Of a stretch of DNA of 20,106 nt, positions 1 through 7,185 are shown one piece after another. The position numbers and the translations under genes were made by a program. The first letter of the stretch is position 1; the number at the start of each line of letters is the position of its first letter. The stretch is from Burkholderiales bacterium (GTDB lineage: Bacteria; Pseudomonadota; Gammaproteobacteria; Burkholderiales; Burkholderiaceae_C), in NCBI GenBank assembly GCA_006227785.1, contig SBFU01000506.1:1-20106 (forward strand), written 5' to 3'. The notes beneath the pieces are model-generated. The model saw only the letters and a program-made list of their open reading frames with translations, did not search any database and was not told where the DNA came from.

Positions 1-1
1 A

Positions 2-742
2 CGCCGCCTCTGGCTGCTGCAGATGGGCGCTGGCCTGGCCGTGCTGGCCGGATGCGGTGGCGGCGGCGACTCGCCCGATCCGGCGGCCGGAGGCACGGCC
101 ATTGCCCGCGAGTTCAGGGGCACCGTGACCGAGGTGCTGGGGCCTGACACCTTCACCGTCGAGGGCATCCAGGTCGACGCCAGTGCCAGCAGCGTCCCGA
201 CCAACCTGGCGGTGGGAACGGAAGTGACCGTCAGCGGCGTCATGACCAACGGGGTCATCCAGGCCACCCGGATCGAGTTCCGGGGCATCGAGGTCAATGA
301 CGACAGCCGTCGTCCCAACCGCATCGAGGGAAGGGTGACCTCGTTCACCAGCCTCGGATCGTTCACCGTCAACGGCATTCCGGTCGACGCATCCGGCGCC
401 GAGCGGATCCGCGGCACCGTGGCCGTGGGCGTGTTCGTCGATGTGCGAGGCATCGTGGTCGACGGCGTGCTGGTCGCCAACCGCGTCCGGGTGGAAGACC
501 GCGACGACCGGGATGACGACAGCAACGACGACAGCAATGACGACAACGGCGTGATCGACGAAATCAAGGGCCGCATCACGTCCTACAGCAGCAGCGCCAA
601 TTTCATGATCGGCTCCACCCGTGTGGATGCATCGAACGTGGGCAACCTGCCCGCGGGTCTTGGCGTGGGTGTGATCGTCGAAATGGATGGCCGGTTCGTC
701 AACGGCGTGTTCGTGGCCAGCACGCTCAAGATCGACGACTGA
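2..742 (+). CDS. DUF5666 repeat lipoprotein, 5' end outside the window
   Basis: The frame is open from base 2, and the first ATG (23) lies inside a signal peptide, so the true start is upstream of the window. The visible start reads RRLWLLQ, then a hydrophobic stretch, then the lipobox LAGC, predicting an exported, lipid-anchored protein. The paired arginines could mark Tat export, but the residues before them are missing. Three DUF5666-type beta repeats follow, at about residues 30-87, 100-158 and 180-238 counted from the ATG at 23. Each contains an F-x-V/I-x-G/S-x-x-VDAS-like core and a V-x-V/M-x-G-x-x-x-x-G-V turn. Repeats two and three are joined by a very acidic linker (about 159-175) made mostly of Asp, Asn and Ser. 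The family has no assigned function. The protein is probably periplasmic or outer-membrane-anchored, and the acidic linker may bind cations (inference). Confidence 0.85.
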   Translation, partial: RRLWLLQMGAGLAVLAGCGGGGDSPDPAAGGTAIAREFRGTVTEVLGPDTFTVEGIQVDASASSVPTNLAVGTEVTVSGVMTNGVIQATRIEFRGIEVNDDSRRPNRIEGRVTSFTSLGSFTVNGIPVDASGAERIRGTVAVGVFVDVRGIVVDGVLVANRVRVEDRDDRDDDSNDDSNDDNGVIDEIKGRITSYSSSANFMIGSTRVDASNVGNLPAGLGVGVIVEMDGRFVNGVFVASTLKIDD

Positions 743-797
743 GCGGACGCGCAGCACCCACCGGCCGGCCGTGTCCGGTCGGCGACGGGCCCGGATG

Positions 798-827
798 ATT
801 TATGCCAAGCAATCGCTTGCTATAAAT
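798..827. promoter_or_regulatory. 30-bp interrupted palindrome, probable TetR operator
   Basis: The sequence has the form ATTTAT-N2-CAAGC-N4-GCTTG-N2-ATAAAT, with 12 of 15 base pairs symmetrical about 812.5. It is an AT-rich island in GC-rich DNA, 25 bp before the start of a TetR-family gene. Size, symmetry and placement fit a TetR dimer site. Its right arm overlaps the predicted -10, so binding would block transcription of the regulator's own operon. No second copy was noticed in the other intergenic gaps. The assignment to this regulator is inferred. Confidence 0.7.
818..827 (+). promoter_or_regulatory. Extended -10 promoter of the nine-gene operon
   Basis: TG-C-TATAAA at 818-826 matches an extended -10 element (TGnTATAAT), which can work without a good -35 box. 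No convincing -35 is seen at the expected spacing (the hexamer at 798-803 is ATTTAT). Transcription would start near 833-836, leaving about 20 nt before the ATG at 853. The element lies inside the right half of the palindrome at 798-827. Confidence 0.55.
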
Positions 828-852
828 CTCGGGGCCTGCTAATTTCGGGGTC

Positions 853-1533
853 ATGCCAGCGGCGACCCCCACTTCAGATCCTCCCGAATCCGTCCCCCGC
901 TCCCGGGGGCGTCCCCGCAAGACGGCCCATGAGCGCGACGACGGCAACCGACGACAGGAGTTGCTGCGGGTGGCAGCGCGGCTGTTCCGCAGCCAGGGCT
1001 TCGACGCCACCAGCACGCGAGACATTGCCGCAGCGGCCGGCATGCGTTCAGGCTCGCCGTTCTACCACTTTGAAAGCAAGGAAGCCCTGCTGACGGCGGT
1101 GATGCAGGAGGGCATGGAGCGCGCCTTGCGCCGGCAGGCCGATGCGATGGCGCAGGCCGGGCTAGATGCCCAGCGCCGCCACCAGACGCTCACCGCACGC
1201 GAATGCCTTCGGGTGCTGGTGCGCAACCACTTTGACGTGCTGGTGGGCCCGGAGAGCGACTTCATCCCGGTGATGTTGTACGAATGGCGCTCGCTCTCGC
1301 CCAGCGAGCGCTCGGCGGTGAAGGCACTCAAGGACCGCTACGAAACGGTTTGGGTGCCGGTGCTGGACGCGCTGCACGCCAGCGGTGAACTCAGCGGCGA
1401 TGCACGGCTGGCCCGGTTGCTGATCTTTGGTGCCCTCAACTGGACCGCGCAGTGGTACCAGCCGAATGAGCGCGCCTCGCTGGACGCATTGACGGATGCG
1501 GCGCTGCAGCTGTTTCTGAAGGACAAGCCATGA
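853..1533 (+). CDS. TetR/AcrR family transcriptional regulator
   Basis: This 226-residue protein is the first gene of the operon. The N-terminal helix-turn-helix lies at about residues 33-80. It contains the typical ARLF-x-x-x-GF-x-x-T-S/T-x-x-DIA-x-x-AG stretch and an F-YHF-x-SKEAL end, which mark TetR DNA-binding domains. The ligand-binding C-terminal half (about 90-226) is all-helical and unspecific in sequence. Before the HTH there is a basic, proline-rich arm with SRGRPRK (about 17-23), an AT-hook-like core. The start has only a weak ribosome-binding site (GGGG, 847-850), but no better in-frame start precedes the HTH. The stop codon overlaps the next gene's ATG by 4 nt. It probably represses its own operon through the palindrome at 798-827, with an acyl-CoA as inducer; both points are inferred from context. 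Confidence 0.92.
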   Translation: MPAATPTSDPPESVPRSRGRPRKTAHERDDGNRRQELLRVAARLFRSQGFDATSTRDIAAAAGMRSGSPFYHFESKEALLTAVMQEGMERALRRQADAMAQAGLDAQRRHQTLTARECLRVLVRNHFDVLVGPESDFIPVMLYEWRSLSPSERSAVKALKDRYETVWVPVLDALHASGELSGDARLARLLIFGALNWTAQWYQPNERASLDALTDAALQLFLKDKP

Positions 1534-2417
1534 GTGAGCACTACCGTTCGGTTTTTCGACCGGGCCTGTTCGAAGGCCGCACCGTCATGGTGACGGGGGG
1601 TGGCTCGGGCATCGGCCGATGCACCGCCCATGAACTGGCCAGCCTGGGAGCCCATGTGGTTCTGGTGGGCCGCAACGAAGACAAGCTGCGACAGGTCTGC
1701 GCCGAGATTGCCGAGGACGGTGGCCAGGCCAGCAGCCAGGTTTGTGACATCCGCCAGGAGGCCGCGGTGCAGGCCATGGTGGCGCAGGTCGTGCAGGCCT
1801 GGGGCCGCATCGACGGCCTGGTCAACAACGCGGGCGGACAGTACATCTCGCCGCTGGAGAAGATCAGTGCCAAGGGCTGGCAGGCGGTGATCGACACCAA
1901 CCTGACTGGTGGCTTCCTGGTGGCGCGCGAGTGCCACCTGCAGTCGATGCAGGCCAACGGTGGCAGCATCGTCAATATCGTGGCCGACATGTGGGGCTCG
2001 ATGCCGGGCATGGGCCACAGCGGCGCAGCCCGCATGGGCATGGTCGGTTTCACCGAAACCGCCGCTGTCGAGTGGGCACGCTGCGGCGTGCGGGTGAATG
2101 CGGTGGCGCCAGGCTACATCGCGTCCAGCGGTATGGACCACTACCCGCCCGAGGCGGGTTCCATGCTGCGCGAGATGCGCGAAACCGTGCCCGCCGGGCG
2201 TTTCGGCAACGAGGCCGAAACCTCGGCCGCCATCGTGTTCCTGCTGTCGCCAGCGGCCAGCTTCATCAGCGGCAGCGTGTTGCGGGTCGATGGTGCTCGA
2301 CCCCAGGTGCGCATGGGCTGGGGCCAGGTGGCCGCGACGGACGATGTTCAGCAACGCGACGCGGTCCGGCCGTTTGACGGCTTCCACCGCTACGTCGTCC
2401 CCAAGGTGTTCCAGTGA
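1530..2417 (+). CDS. SDR family oxidoreductase, citronellol-dehydrogenase/enoyl-CoA-reductase-like
   Basis: A 295-residue Rossmann-fold short-chain dehydrogenase/reductase. The cofactor loop TGGGSGIG lies at about 22-29, the NNAGG motif at 99-103 and the LLSPAASFISG segment near 238-248. Where classical SDRs carry YxxxK it has H163-SGAA-R168, and the usual upstream Ser is absent (NIVAD). From memory, mammalian peroxisomal trans-2-enoyl-CoA reductase has a near-identical HSGAAR stretch. SDRs of acyclic-terpene (atu) clusters, often named citronellol/citronellal dehydrogenase, share the C-terminal FDGFHR-x-VVPKV ending. A redox step on an acyl-CoA or on the alcohol/aldehyde precursor is therefore likely, but the substrate is unknown. 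It overlaps the regulator gene by ATGA and touches the carboxyltransferase start. Confidence 0.85.
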   Translation: MSEHYRSVFRPGLFEGRTVMVTGGGSGIGRCTAHELASLGAHVVLVGRNEDKLRQVCAEIAEDGGQASSQVCDIRQEAAVQAMVAQVVQAWGRIDGLVNNAGGQYISPLEKISAKGWQAVIDTNLTGGFLVARECHLQSMQANGGSIVNIVADMWGSMPGMGHSGAARMGMVGFTETAAVEWARCGVRVNAVAPGYIASSGMDHYPPEAGSMLREMRETVPAGRFGNEAETSAAIVFLLSPAASFISGSVLRVDGARPQVRMGWGQVAATDDVQQRDAVRPFDGFHRYVVPKVFQ

Positions 2418-4024
2418 TGCGCTTCGAATCGCGATTTGACCCCCACAGCCCCGTGGTCCTGCAGCGGCGCGAGGCCATGCTGGCCCGCATCGGCGAGTTG
2501 CGCGCGCTGGAGGACCGCGCGGCGCAGGCATCGGCCCGCTCGAAGCCGGTGTTCGACAAGCGGGGACAGCTGTTGCCGCGCGAACGGGTGGGCCTGTTGC
2601 TGGACCCGGGCGCCCCCTACCTGCCGCTGTGCACGTTGGCCGGGTATCTCCAGGACCACAAGGACCCCGCCAGGTCGGTGCCCGGCGGTGGCATGCTGGC
2701 CGGCATCGGCTTTGTCGGTGGCGTGCGCTGCATGGTGGTGGCCAGCGATTCGGGCATCGACGCGGGCGCCATCCAGGCGCGCGGGCTGGAGAAGATCCTG
2801 CGGGTGCAGGAACTGGCGCTGGAGAACCGTCTGCCCTTTGTGCACCTGGTCGAAAGCGCGGGCGCCAACCTGATGAAATACCAGGTGGAGGGCTTTGTGC
2901 TGGGCGGCGGCCTGTTCCGCAACCTGGCGCGCTTGTCCGCCGCCGGTCTGCCGGTGATCACCGTGCAGCACGGCTCGGGCACCGCTGGCGGCGCCTACAT
3001 GCCAGGGCTGTCGGATATCGTGGTCATGGTGCGGGGCCGCTCGCGCGCCTTTCTGGCCGGACCACCCCTGCTCAAGGCGGCCACCGGCGAGATTGCCACC
3101 GAAGAGGAGCTGGGCGGTGCCGAGATGCACAGCGCGGTCTCCGGCCTGGGAGAGCACCTGGCCGAAGACGATCGGCACGCCCTGGGCATCGCGCGCGAGA
3201 TCGTGTCCCGCACCGGCTGGCAGACACCGGCCCGGCCCGAGGCGACCGTCCCCCGATACGGGGCAGACGACCTCCTGGGGCTGATGCCGGAGCACCATCG
3301 TGAACCGGTGGACATGCGCGAGATCATGCTGCGCATCACCGACGGCTCCGCCCTGCTTGAATTCAAGCCCATGTACGGTCCTGGCACGGTGTGTGTGCAG
3401 GCGCACATCGGTGGACACGCGGTGGGCCTGATCAGCAACAACGGACCGATCGACGTCGCAGGCGCGAACAAGGCCACCCACTTCATCCAGTGGATGTGCC
3501 AGTTGGGCCACCCCATCATCTACCTGCAGAACACGACCGGCTACATGGTCGGCAAAGACAGCGAGCAGGGCGGCATGATCAAGCACGGCAGCAAGATGAT
3601 CCAGGCGGTCACCAATGCCACCGTGCCGCAGATCACCATCCAGTGCGGAGCCTCGTTCGGGGCTGGCAACTACGGCATGTGCGGGCGCGGCTACGCACCG
3701 CGCTTCCTGTTCAGCTGGCCGAACGCGCGCACCGCAGTGATGGGTGGCGAGCAGGCTGCCACCACCATGCGCATCGTGGCCGAAGCCGGTCTGGCCCGCA
3801 AGGGCATCACGCCCGACCCGGCGCAGATGCAGGCCCAGTACGACGCCATCGTGCAGCTGTTTGAAAGCCAGGCCGATGCTTTCTACACCAGTGGCCTGGT
3901 GCTGGACGACGGAGTGATCGACCCGCGCGACACGCGGGCGGTGCTGGCTTTCTGCCTCGACACCGTGGCCGAGGCGGCCCAGCGCGATCCGCGCCGCATG
4001 CAGTTCGCTGTGGCGCGCATGTGA
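2417..4024 (+). CDS. Acyl-CoA carboxylase, carboxyltransferase (beta) subunit
   Basis: A 535-residue biotin-dependent carboxyltransferase with two crotonase-fold halves. The first oxyanion loop is GTAGGA (about 188-193), and FLAGPPLLKAATGE and LGGAEMH follow. The second half has QNTTGYMVG (371-379) and GASFGAGNYGM (411-421), then FSWPNAR and VMGGEQAA. It should transfer CO2 from biotin on the 7182-9116 product to an acyl-CoA. Overall architecture resembles methylcrotonyl-CoA carboxylase beta, but the FPDR-x-x-FGR stretch I expect of methylcrotonyl and geranyl enzymes is absent. Residues 148-170 read instead AGANLMKYQ then GFVLGGG. It is closer in feel to actinobacterial AccD2 proteins (from memory). 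The ATG at 2417 shares its first base with the SDR stop and has AAGGTG at 2403-2408; a GTG at 2414 is the alternative start. Confidence 0.93.
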   Translation: MRFESRFDPHSPVVLQRREAMLARIGELRALEDRAAQASARSKPVFDKRGQLLPRERVGLLLDPGAPYLPLCTLAGYLQDHKDPARSVPGGGMLAGIGFVGGVRCMVVASDSGIDAGAIQARGLEKILRVQELALENRLPFVHLVESAGANLMKYQVEGFVLGGGLFRNLARLSAAGLPVITVQHGSGTAGGAYMPGLSDIVVMVRGRSRAFLAGPPLLKAATGEIATEEELGGAEMHSAVSGLGEHLAEDDRHALGIAREIVSRTGWQTPARPEATVPRYGADDLLGLMPEHHREPVDMREIMLRITDGSALLEFKPMYGPGTVCVQAHIGGHAVGLISNNGPIDVAGANKATHFIQWMCQLGHPIIYLQNTTGYMVGKDSEQGGMIKHGSKMIQAVTNATVPQITIQCGASFGAGNYGMCGRGYAPRFLFSWPNARTAVMGGEQAATTMRIVAEAGLARKGITPDPAQMQAQYDAIVQLFESQADAFYTSGLVLDDGVIDPRDTRAVLAFCLDTVAEAAQRDPRRMQFAVARM

Positions 4025-4027
4025 GGC

Positions 4028-5170
4028 ATGCCCGTGGCCGTCACTTTGCAGTACCTCATTCCGGCCGAAGCGCCGCGCCTGCTGGGCGAGCAGCTGGCCA
4101 AAGCCGGCTCAGGAATACGGCCACAGGCTTTCGCCCGTTCGGTTGGCGCGGACTTCGACACGCTCGGCCTGATGGACCGCGGCCGGCGTCTGGCCGAGGT
4201 GCTGGCGCAGCACCTGCCCGGCCACTTCCCCGAGGCGGCTGCACTGCTGGTGGCCTCCATGGGTCGGCCGCTGGGGCTGGACGCCAAGGGGGAACCGGTG
4301 GCCAGCGGCGACGTACCCAGCAGCTTCTTCTACCTGCCGCACAGCCTGTTCATTGGGACGCAGGGCCTGGACCACCTGGACGAGGCGGTGGCGGCCCAGC
4401 ACGCCCTGACCCAGCGATTCACCGCCGAGTTCAGCCTGCGCCCCTTTCTGCAGCACCACAGCGAGGCCACGCTGGTCCACCTGAAGGGCTGGAGCACGGA
4501 CGCCAGCGCCCACGTGCGCCGCGCGGTCAGTGAATCGACCCGTCCGCGACTGCCCTGGGCACCCCGGCTGCGGGTGTTTGACGACGACCCCGAACGGGTG
4601 CTGGCGCTGTTGACCGGGCTGCGGGACGACCCGTCGTCCTATGTGCGCCGTTCGGTGGCCAACCACCTGAACGACCTGGCGACGCGTCACCCCGACCGGC
4701 TGCTGTCGCTGGCCGGCGAGTGGCTGGGCGGCCGGTCTGTGCCGCGCACCCGTGAGGCCTTGGTCCGTCATGCCCTGCGCACGGTGATCAAGCGCGGTGA
4801 CCCGAGGGCGCTGGCGCTGTTCGGCCATGGCGAGCCGTCGGTGATCCGGGTGACGCAGGCGCAGGTCAAGCCGGCGCGGCCACGGGTAGGCGAACGGGTC
4901 GAACTGAGCTGTGAACTGCACAACCCGACCGGCCAGACCGCCTCGGTACTGGCGGACTGGCGGGTGCACTACGTCAAGGCCGACGGAAGCCGCAGCCCCA
5001 AGGTGTTCAAGGGCCAGGAGCTGACGCTGGCGCCCGGCGGGCGTGTCGACTTGAGAAAAACATTGTCTTTGCGCCAGATGACGACACGCACCCATCACCC
5101 AGGCCGTCACCTGGTCGAGCTGGCCCTCAATGGTCAGGCCTACGCCATCGGCCAATTCGATCTTCATTGA
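4028..5170 (+). CDS. AlkC-like DNA alkylation repair glycosylase with C-terminal Ig-like domain
   Basis: A 380-residue protein that I place in the DNA_alkylation (AlkC/AlkD) superfamily of HEAT-like-repeat glycosylases, which remove alkylated bases such as 3-methyladenine without flipping them out. Helical repeats span about residues 15-268. The most telling parts are KGWSTDASAHVRRAVSES (about 153-170) followed by TRPRLPW, and DDPSSYVRRSVANHLNDL (200-217). Residues 271-378 look like an all-beta Ig-like domain (VELSCELHNPTGQ, then LAPGGRVDLRKTLSL). Such a tail has been described for some AlkC proteins (from memory). It starts 3 nt after the carboxyltransferase stop and ends 29 nt before the acyl-CoA dehydrogenase ATG, so it is co-transcribed with catabolic genes. 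Nothing in the sequence explains that placement. The family call is firm; activity is not proven. Confidence 0.82.
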   Translation: MPVAVTLQYLIPAEAPRLLGEQLAKAGSGIRPQAFARSVGADFDTLGLMDRGRRLAEVLAQHLPGHFPEAAALLVASMGRPLGLDAKGEPVASGDVPSSFFYLPHSLFIGTQGLDHLDEAVAAQHALTQRFTAEFSLRPFLQHHSEATLVHLKGWSTDASAHVRRAVSESTRPRLPWAPRLRVFDDDPERVLALLTGLRDDPSSYVRRSVANHLNDLATRHPDRLLSLAGEWLGGRSVPRTREALVRHALRTVIKRGDPRALALFGHGEPSVIRVTQAQVKPARPRVGERVELSCELHNPTGQTASVLADWRVHYVKADGSRSPKVFKGQELTLAPGGRVDLRKTLSLRQMTTRTHHPGRHLVELALNGQAYAIGQFDLH

Positions 5171-5187
5171 ACCTCCCACGACACCCC

Positions 5188-5193
5188 AGGAGA
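5188..5193 (+). promoter_or_regulatory. Ribosome-binding site that fixes the ATG at 5200
   Basis: AGGAGA lies 6 nt before the ATG at 5200. It decides against the TTG at 5167, which would overlap the AlkC-like stop and add 11 residues (NLPRHPRRHA-like) not seen in acyl-CoA dehydrogenases. Confidence 0.75.
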
Positions 5194-5199
5194 CACGCC

Positions 5200-6372
5200 A
5201 TGCAATTCACGCACGAACACCGCGAGATCCAGAAGACGCTCAAGCGCTTCATCGACGAGCAGATCAACCCGCACGTGGACGAATGGGAGGCGGCCGAGAT
5301 GTTCCCGGCACACGAGGTGTTCAAAGGCCTCGGCCAGCTGGGCCTGCTGGGCCTGACCAAGCCCGAGGCCTATGGCGGCATGGGGCTGGACTATTCCTAC
5401 AGCGTGGCCATGGCCGAGACGCTGGGACACATCCACTGCGGTGGTGTGCCGATGGCCATTGGTGTGCAGACCGACATGGCCACGCCGGCCCTGGCCCGCT
5501 TCGGCAGCGATGAGCTGCGCGCGCAGTTCCTGGCGCCGGCCATCGCCGGGGACATGGTCGGCTGCATCGGGGTCAGCGAACCCGGGGCGGGCAGCGACGT
5601 GGCCGGCATCAAGACCTACGCCCGCAAGGACGGCGACGACTACGTCATCAGCGGCCAGAAGATGTGGATCACCAACAGCCTGCAGGCCGACTGGATGTGC
5701 ATGCTGGTGAACACCGGCGAGGGACCGGCGCACAAGAACAAGAGCCTGGTGATGGTGCCGCTGCGCGAGAACGGCAAGACGGTCAAGGGTTTCGAGGTGG
5801 GCCAGAAGATCAAGAAAATCGGCATGAACAGCAGCGACACCGGACTGCTGTTCTTCGACGAGGTACGCGTGCCCCAGCGCTACCGCATCGGTCAGGAGGG
5901 TGCGGGCTTCATCTACCAGATGCAGCAGTTCCAGGAAGAGCGCCTGTGGGCGGCGGCCAGCTGCATCCAGAGTCTGTCCAACTGCATCGAGTGGACGGTG
6001 GCGTATGCGCAGGAGCGCAAGCTGTTCGGGGCATCGCTGGCCGACCAGCAGTGGGTGCAGTTCAAGCTGGCCGAACTCAAGACCGAGGTTGAAAGCCTGC
6101 GTGCGCTGACCTACCAGTCGTGCGAGCACTACGTGGCCGGCGAAGACGTGACCGAATGGGCCACCATGGCCAAGCTCAAGGCCGGCCGCCTGAACCGGCT
6201 GGTGCCCGATACCTGTCTGCAGTTCTGGGGTGGCATGGGCTTCACCTGGGACAACAAGGTCTCGCGCATGTACCGCGACGGGCGGCTGGCGTCCATCGGC
6301 GGTGGTGCCGATGAGGTGATGCTGGGCATCCTCACCAAGATCATGGGTATCGCCAAGAAGCCGGTGCATTGA
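5200..6372 (+). CDS. Acyl-CoA dehydrogenase (first of two)
   Basis: A 390-residue FAD-dependent acyl-CoA dehydrogenase that should introduce an alpha-beta double bond into an acyl-CoA, passing electrons to electron-transfer flavoprotein. The three usual domains are visible: an N-terminal helical domain, a middle beta domain with CIGVSEPGAGSDVAG (about 122-136) and WITNS (156-160), and a C-terminal helical domain with QERKLFG and QFWGGMGFTWD. The catalytic base is not in the common MCAD position, where the sequence reads SIGGGADEV. E247 in QEERLW aligns instead with the base of isovaleryl-CoA and long-chain dehydrogenases. That suggests a bulky or branched substrate (inference). It is read from AGGAGA at 5188 and followed after 12 nt by the hydratase gene. 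Confidence 0.94.
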   Translation: MQFTHEHREIQKTLKRFIDEQINPHVDEWEAAEMFPAHEVFKGLGQLGLLGLTKPEAYGGMGLDYSYSVAMAETLGHIHCGGVPMAIGVQTDMATPALARFGSDELRAQFLAPAIAGDMVGCIGVSEPGAGSDVAGIKTYARKDGDDYVISGQKMWITNSLQADWMCMLVNTGEGPAHKNKSLVMVPLRENGKTVKGFEVGQKIKKIGMNSSDTGLLFFDEVRVPQRYRIGQEGAGFIYQMQQFQEERLWAAASCIQSLSNCIEWTVAYAQERKLFGASLADQQWVQFKLAELKTEVESLRALTYQSCEHYVAGEDVTEWATMAKLKAGRLNRLVPDTCLQFWGGMGFTWDNKVSRMYRDGRLASIGGGADEVMLGILTKIMGIAKKPVH

Positions 6373-6384
6373 CAGGAGGCAGAC

Positions 6385-7185
6385 ATGAGCAACTTTCTCG
6401 TGGTGCGGCAGGGTGATACAGAGCGCTGGACGCTCAACGACCCGGCCACGCGCAATGCCTTGTCCGACAGCATGGTGGTCGACCTGTTCGAGGCCTGTTT
6501 GCGCGCCAAGGCGGACACGTCGCTGCGCATCGTGGTGCTGACCGGTGCCGCCGGTGCCTTTTGCGCCGGTGGCAGCCTGGGCCACTTCGCCAGTGCCATC
6601 GGCAAGCCGCTGGCGCCGGGAGAAAGCGACCCCTTGGTCACGGCCAATCGGGCGTTTGGTGACGTGCTGCACGCGCTGTGCGAGCTGCCCCAGCTGCTGG
6701 TCTGCGCGGTGGATGGCGCCGCCATGGGCGGGGGCTTTGGGCTGGTGTGTTGCGCGGACCACGTGATCGCCACTCGCCGCTCGGTGTTTGCCACCCCGGA
6801 GGTCACACTGGGCCTGCCGCCGGCGCAGATTGCGCCTTTTGTCTGGGCGCGTCTGGGCGACGCGGTGGCCCGTCAGTGCCTGCTGCAGGGGCGCAGCCTG
6901 CACGCCGAGGCGGCGCTGCAGGCCGGGCTGGTCGACGACCTCGTGGCCGATGGCGAACTGGAGGACGCCCTGACCGACAGCCTGCAGCGGCTGCGGCGCG
7001 CCGCGCCGGGTGCCGTCACGGCGACCAAGCAGTTGCTGGGGCGCCTGCGCTCGAAGATGCCGGATCTGCGCGACGAGGCGGCGCTGGCATTTGCCGGCGC
7101 GTTGCGTGGACAGGAGGCGGCCGAGGGGCTGGCCGCATTCGCCGGCCGAAGACCGGCGCGCTGGGCGGATGGGGAACAACGATGA
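6385..7185 (+). CDS. Enoyl-CoA hydratase/isomerase family protein, glutaconyl-CoA-hydratase-like
   Basis: A 266-residue crotonase-fold enzyme. The first oxyanion segment is AFCAGGSLGHF (about 58-68), and the second is VDGAAMGGGFGLVCCADHV (109-127). Of the two classical hydratase glutamates, the first is replaced by Gly (G119), while the second is kept as E139 in ATPEVTLGL. The sequence then reads PPAQIAPFV (145-153), which I associate, from memory, with isohexenylglutaconyl-CoA hydratase (AtuE) and relatives acting after geranyl-CoA carboxylation. Hydration of a 3-methylglutaconyl-type product of the neighbouring carboxylase is the likely job. AGGAGG at 6374-6379 is a near-ideal ribosome-binding site. 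The stop overlaps the next ATG by 4 nt. Confidence 0.9.
   Translation: MSNFLVVRQGDTERWTLNDPATRNALSDSMVVDLFEACLRAKADTSLRIVVLTGAAGAFCAGGSLGHFASAIGKPLAPGESDPLVTANRAFGDVLHALCELPQLLVCAVDGAAMGGGFGLVCCADHVIATRRSVFATPEVTLGLPPAQIAPFVWARLGDAVARQCLLQGRSLHAEAALQAGLVDDLVADGELEDALTDSLQRLRRAAPGAVTATKQLLGRLRSKMPDLRDEAALAFAGALRGQEAAEGLAAFAGRRPARWADGEQR

Noticed and set aside
743..797. Possible terminator after the DUF5666 gene (CCGGCCGGCC and CCGGTCGG repeats)
   Set aside because: GC-rich self-complementarity but no T-run, and pairing is poor.
5164..7179. Long minus-strand open frame (671 codons) opposite the dehydrogenase and hydratase genes
   Set aside because: A GC-rich shadow frame. The translation is His/Gln/Arg-rich with no domain, and the plus strand carries full family motifs with ribosome-binding sites.
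6678..7181. Upstream in-frame extension of the biotin carboxylase gene into the hydratase gene
   Set aside because: The extension encodes Gly/Arg-rich sequence unlike the family. The ATG at 7182 immediately precedes the canonical N-terminal motif and overlaps the hydratase stop.
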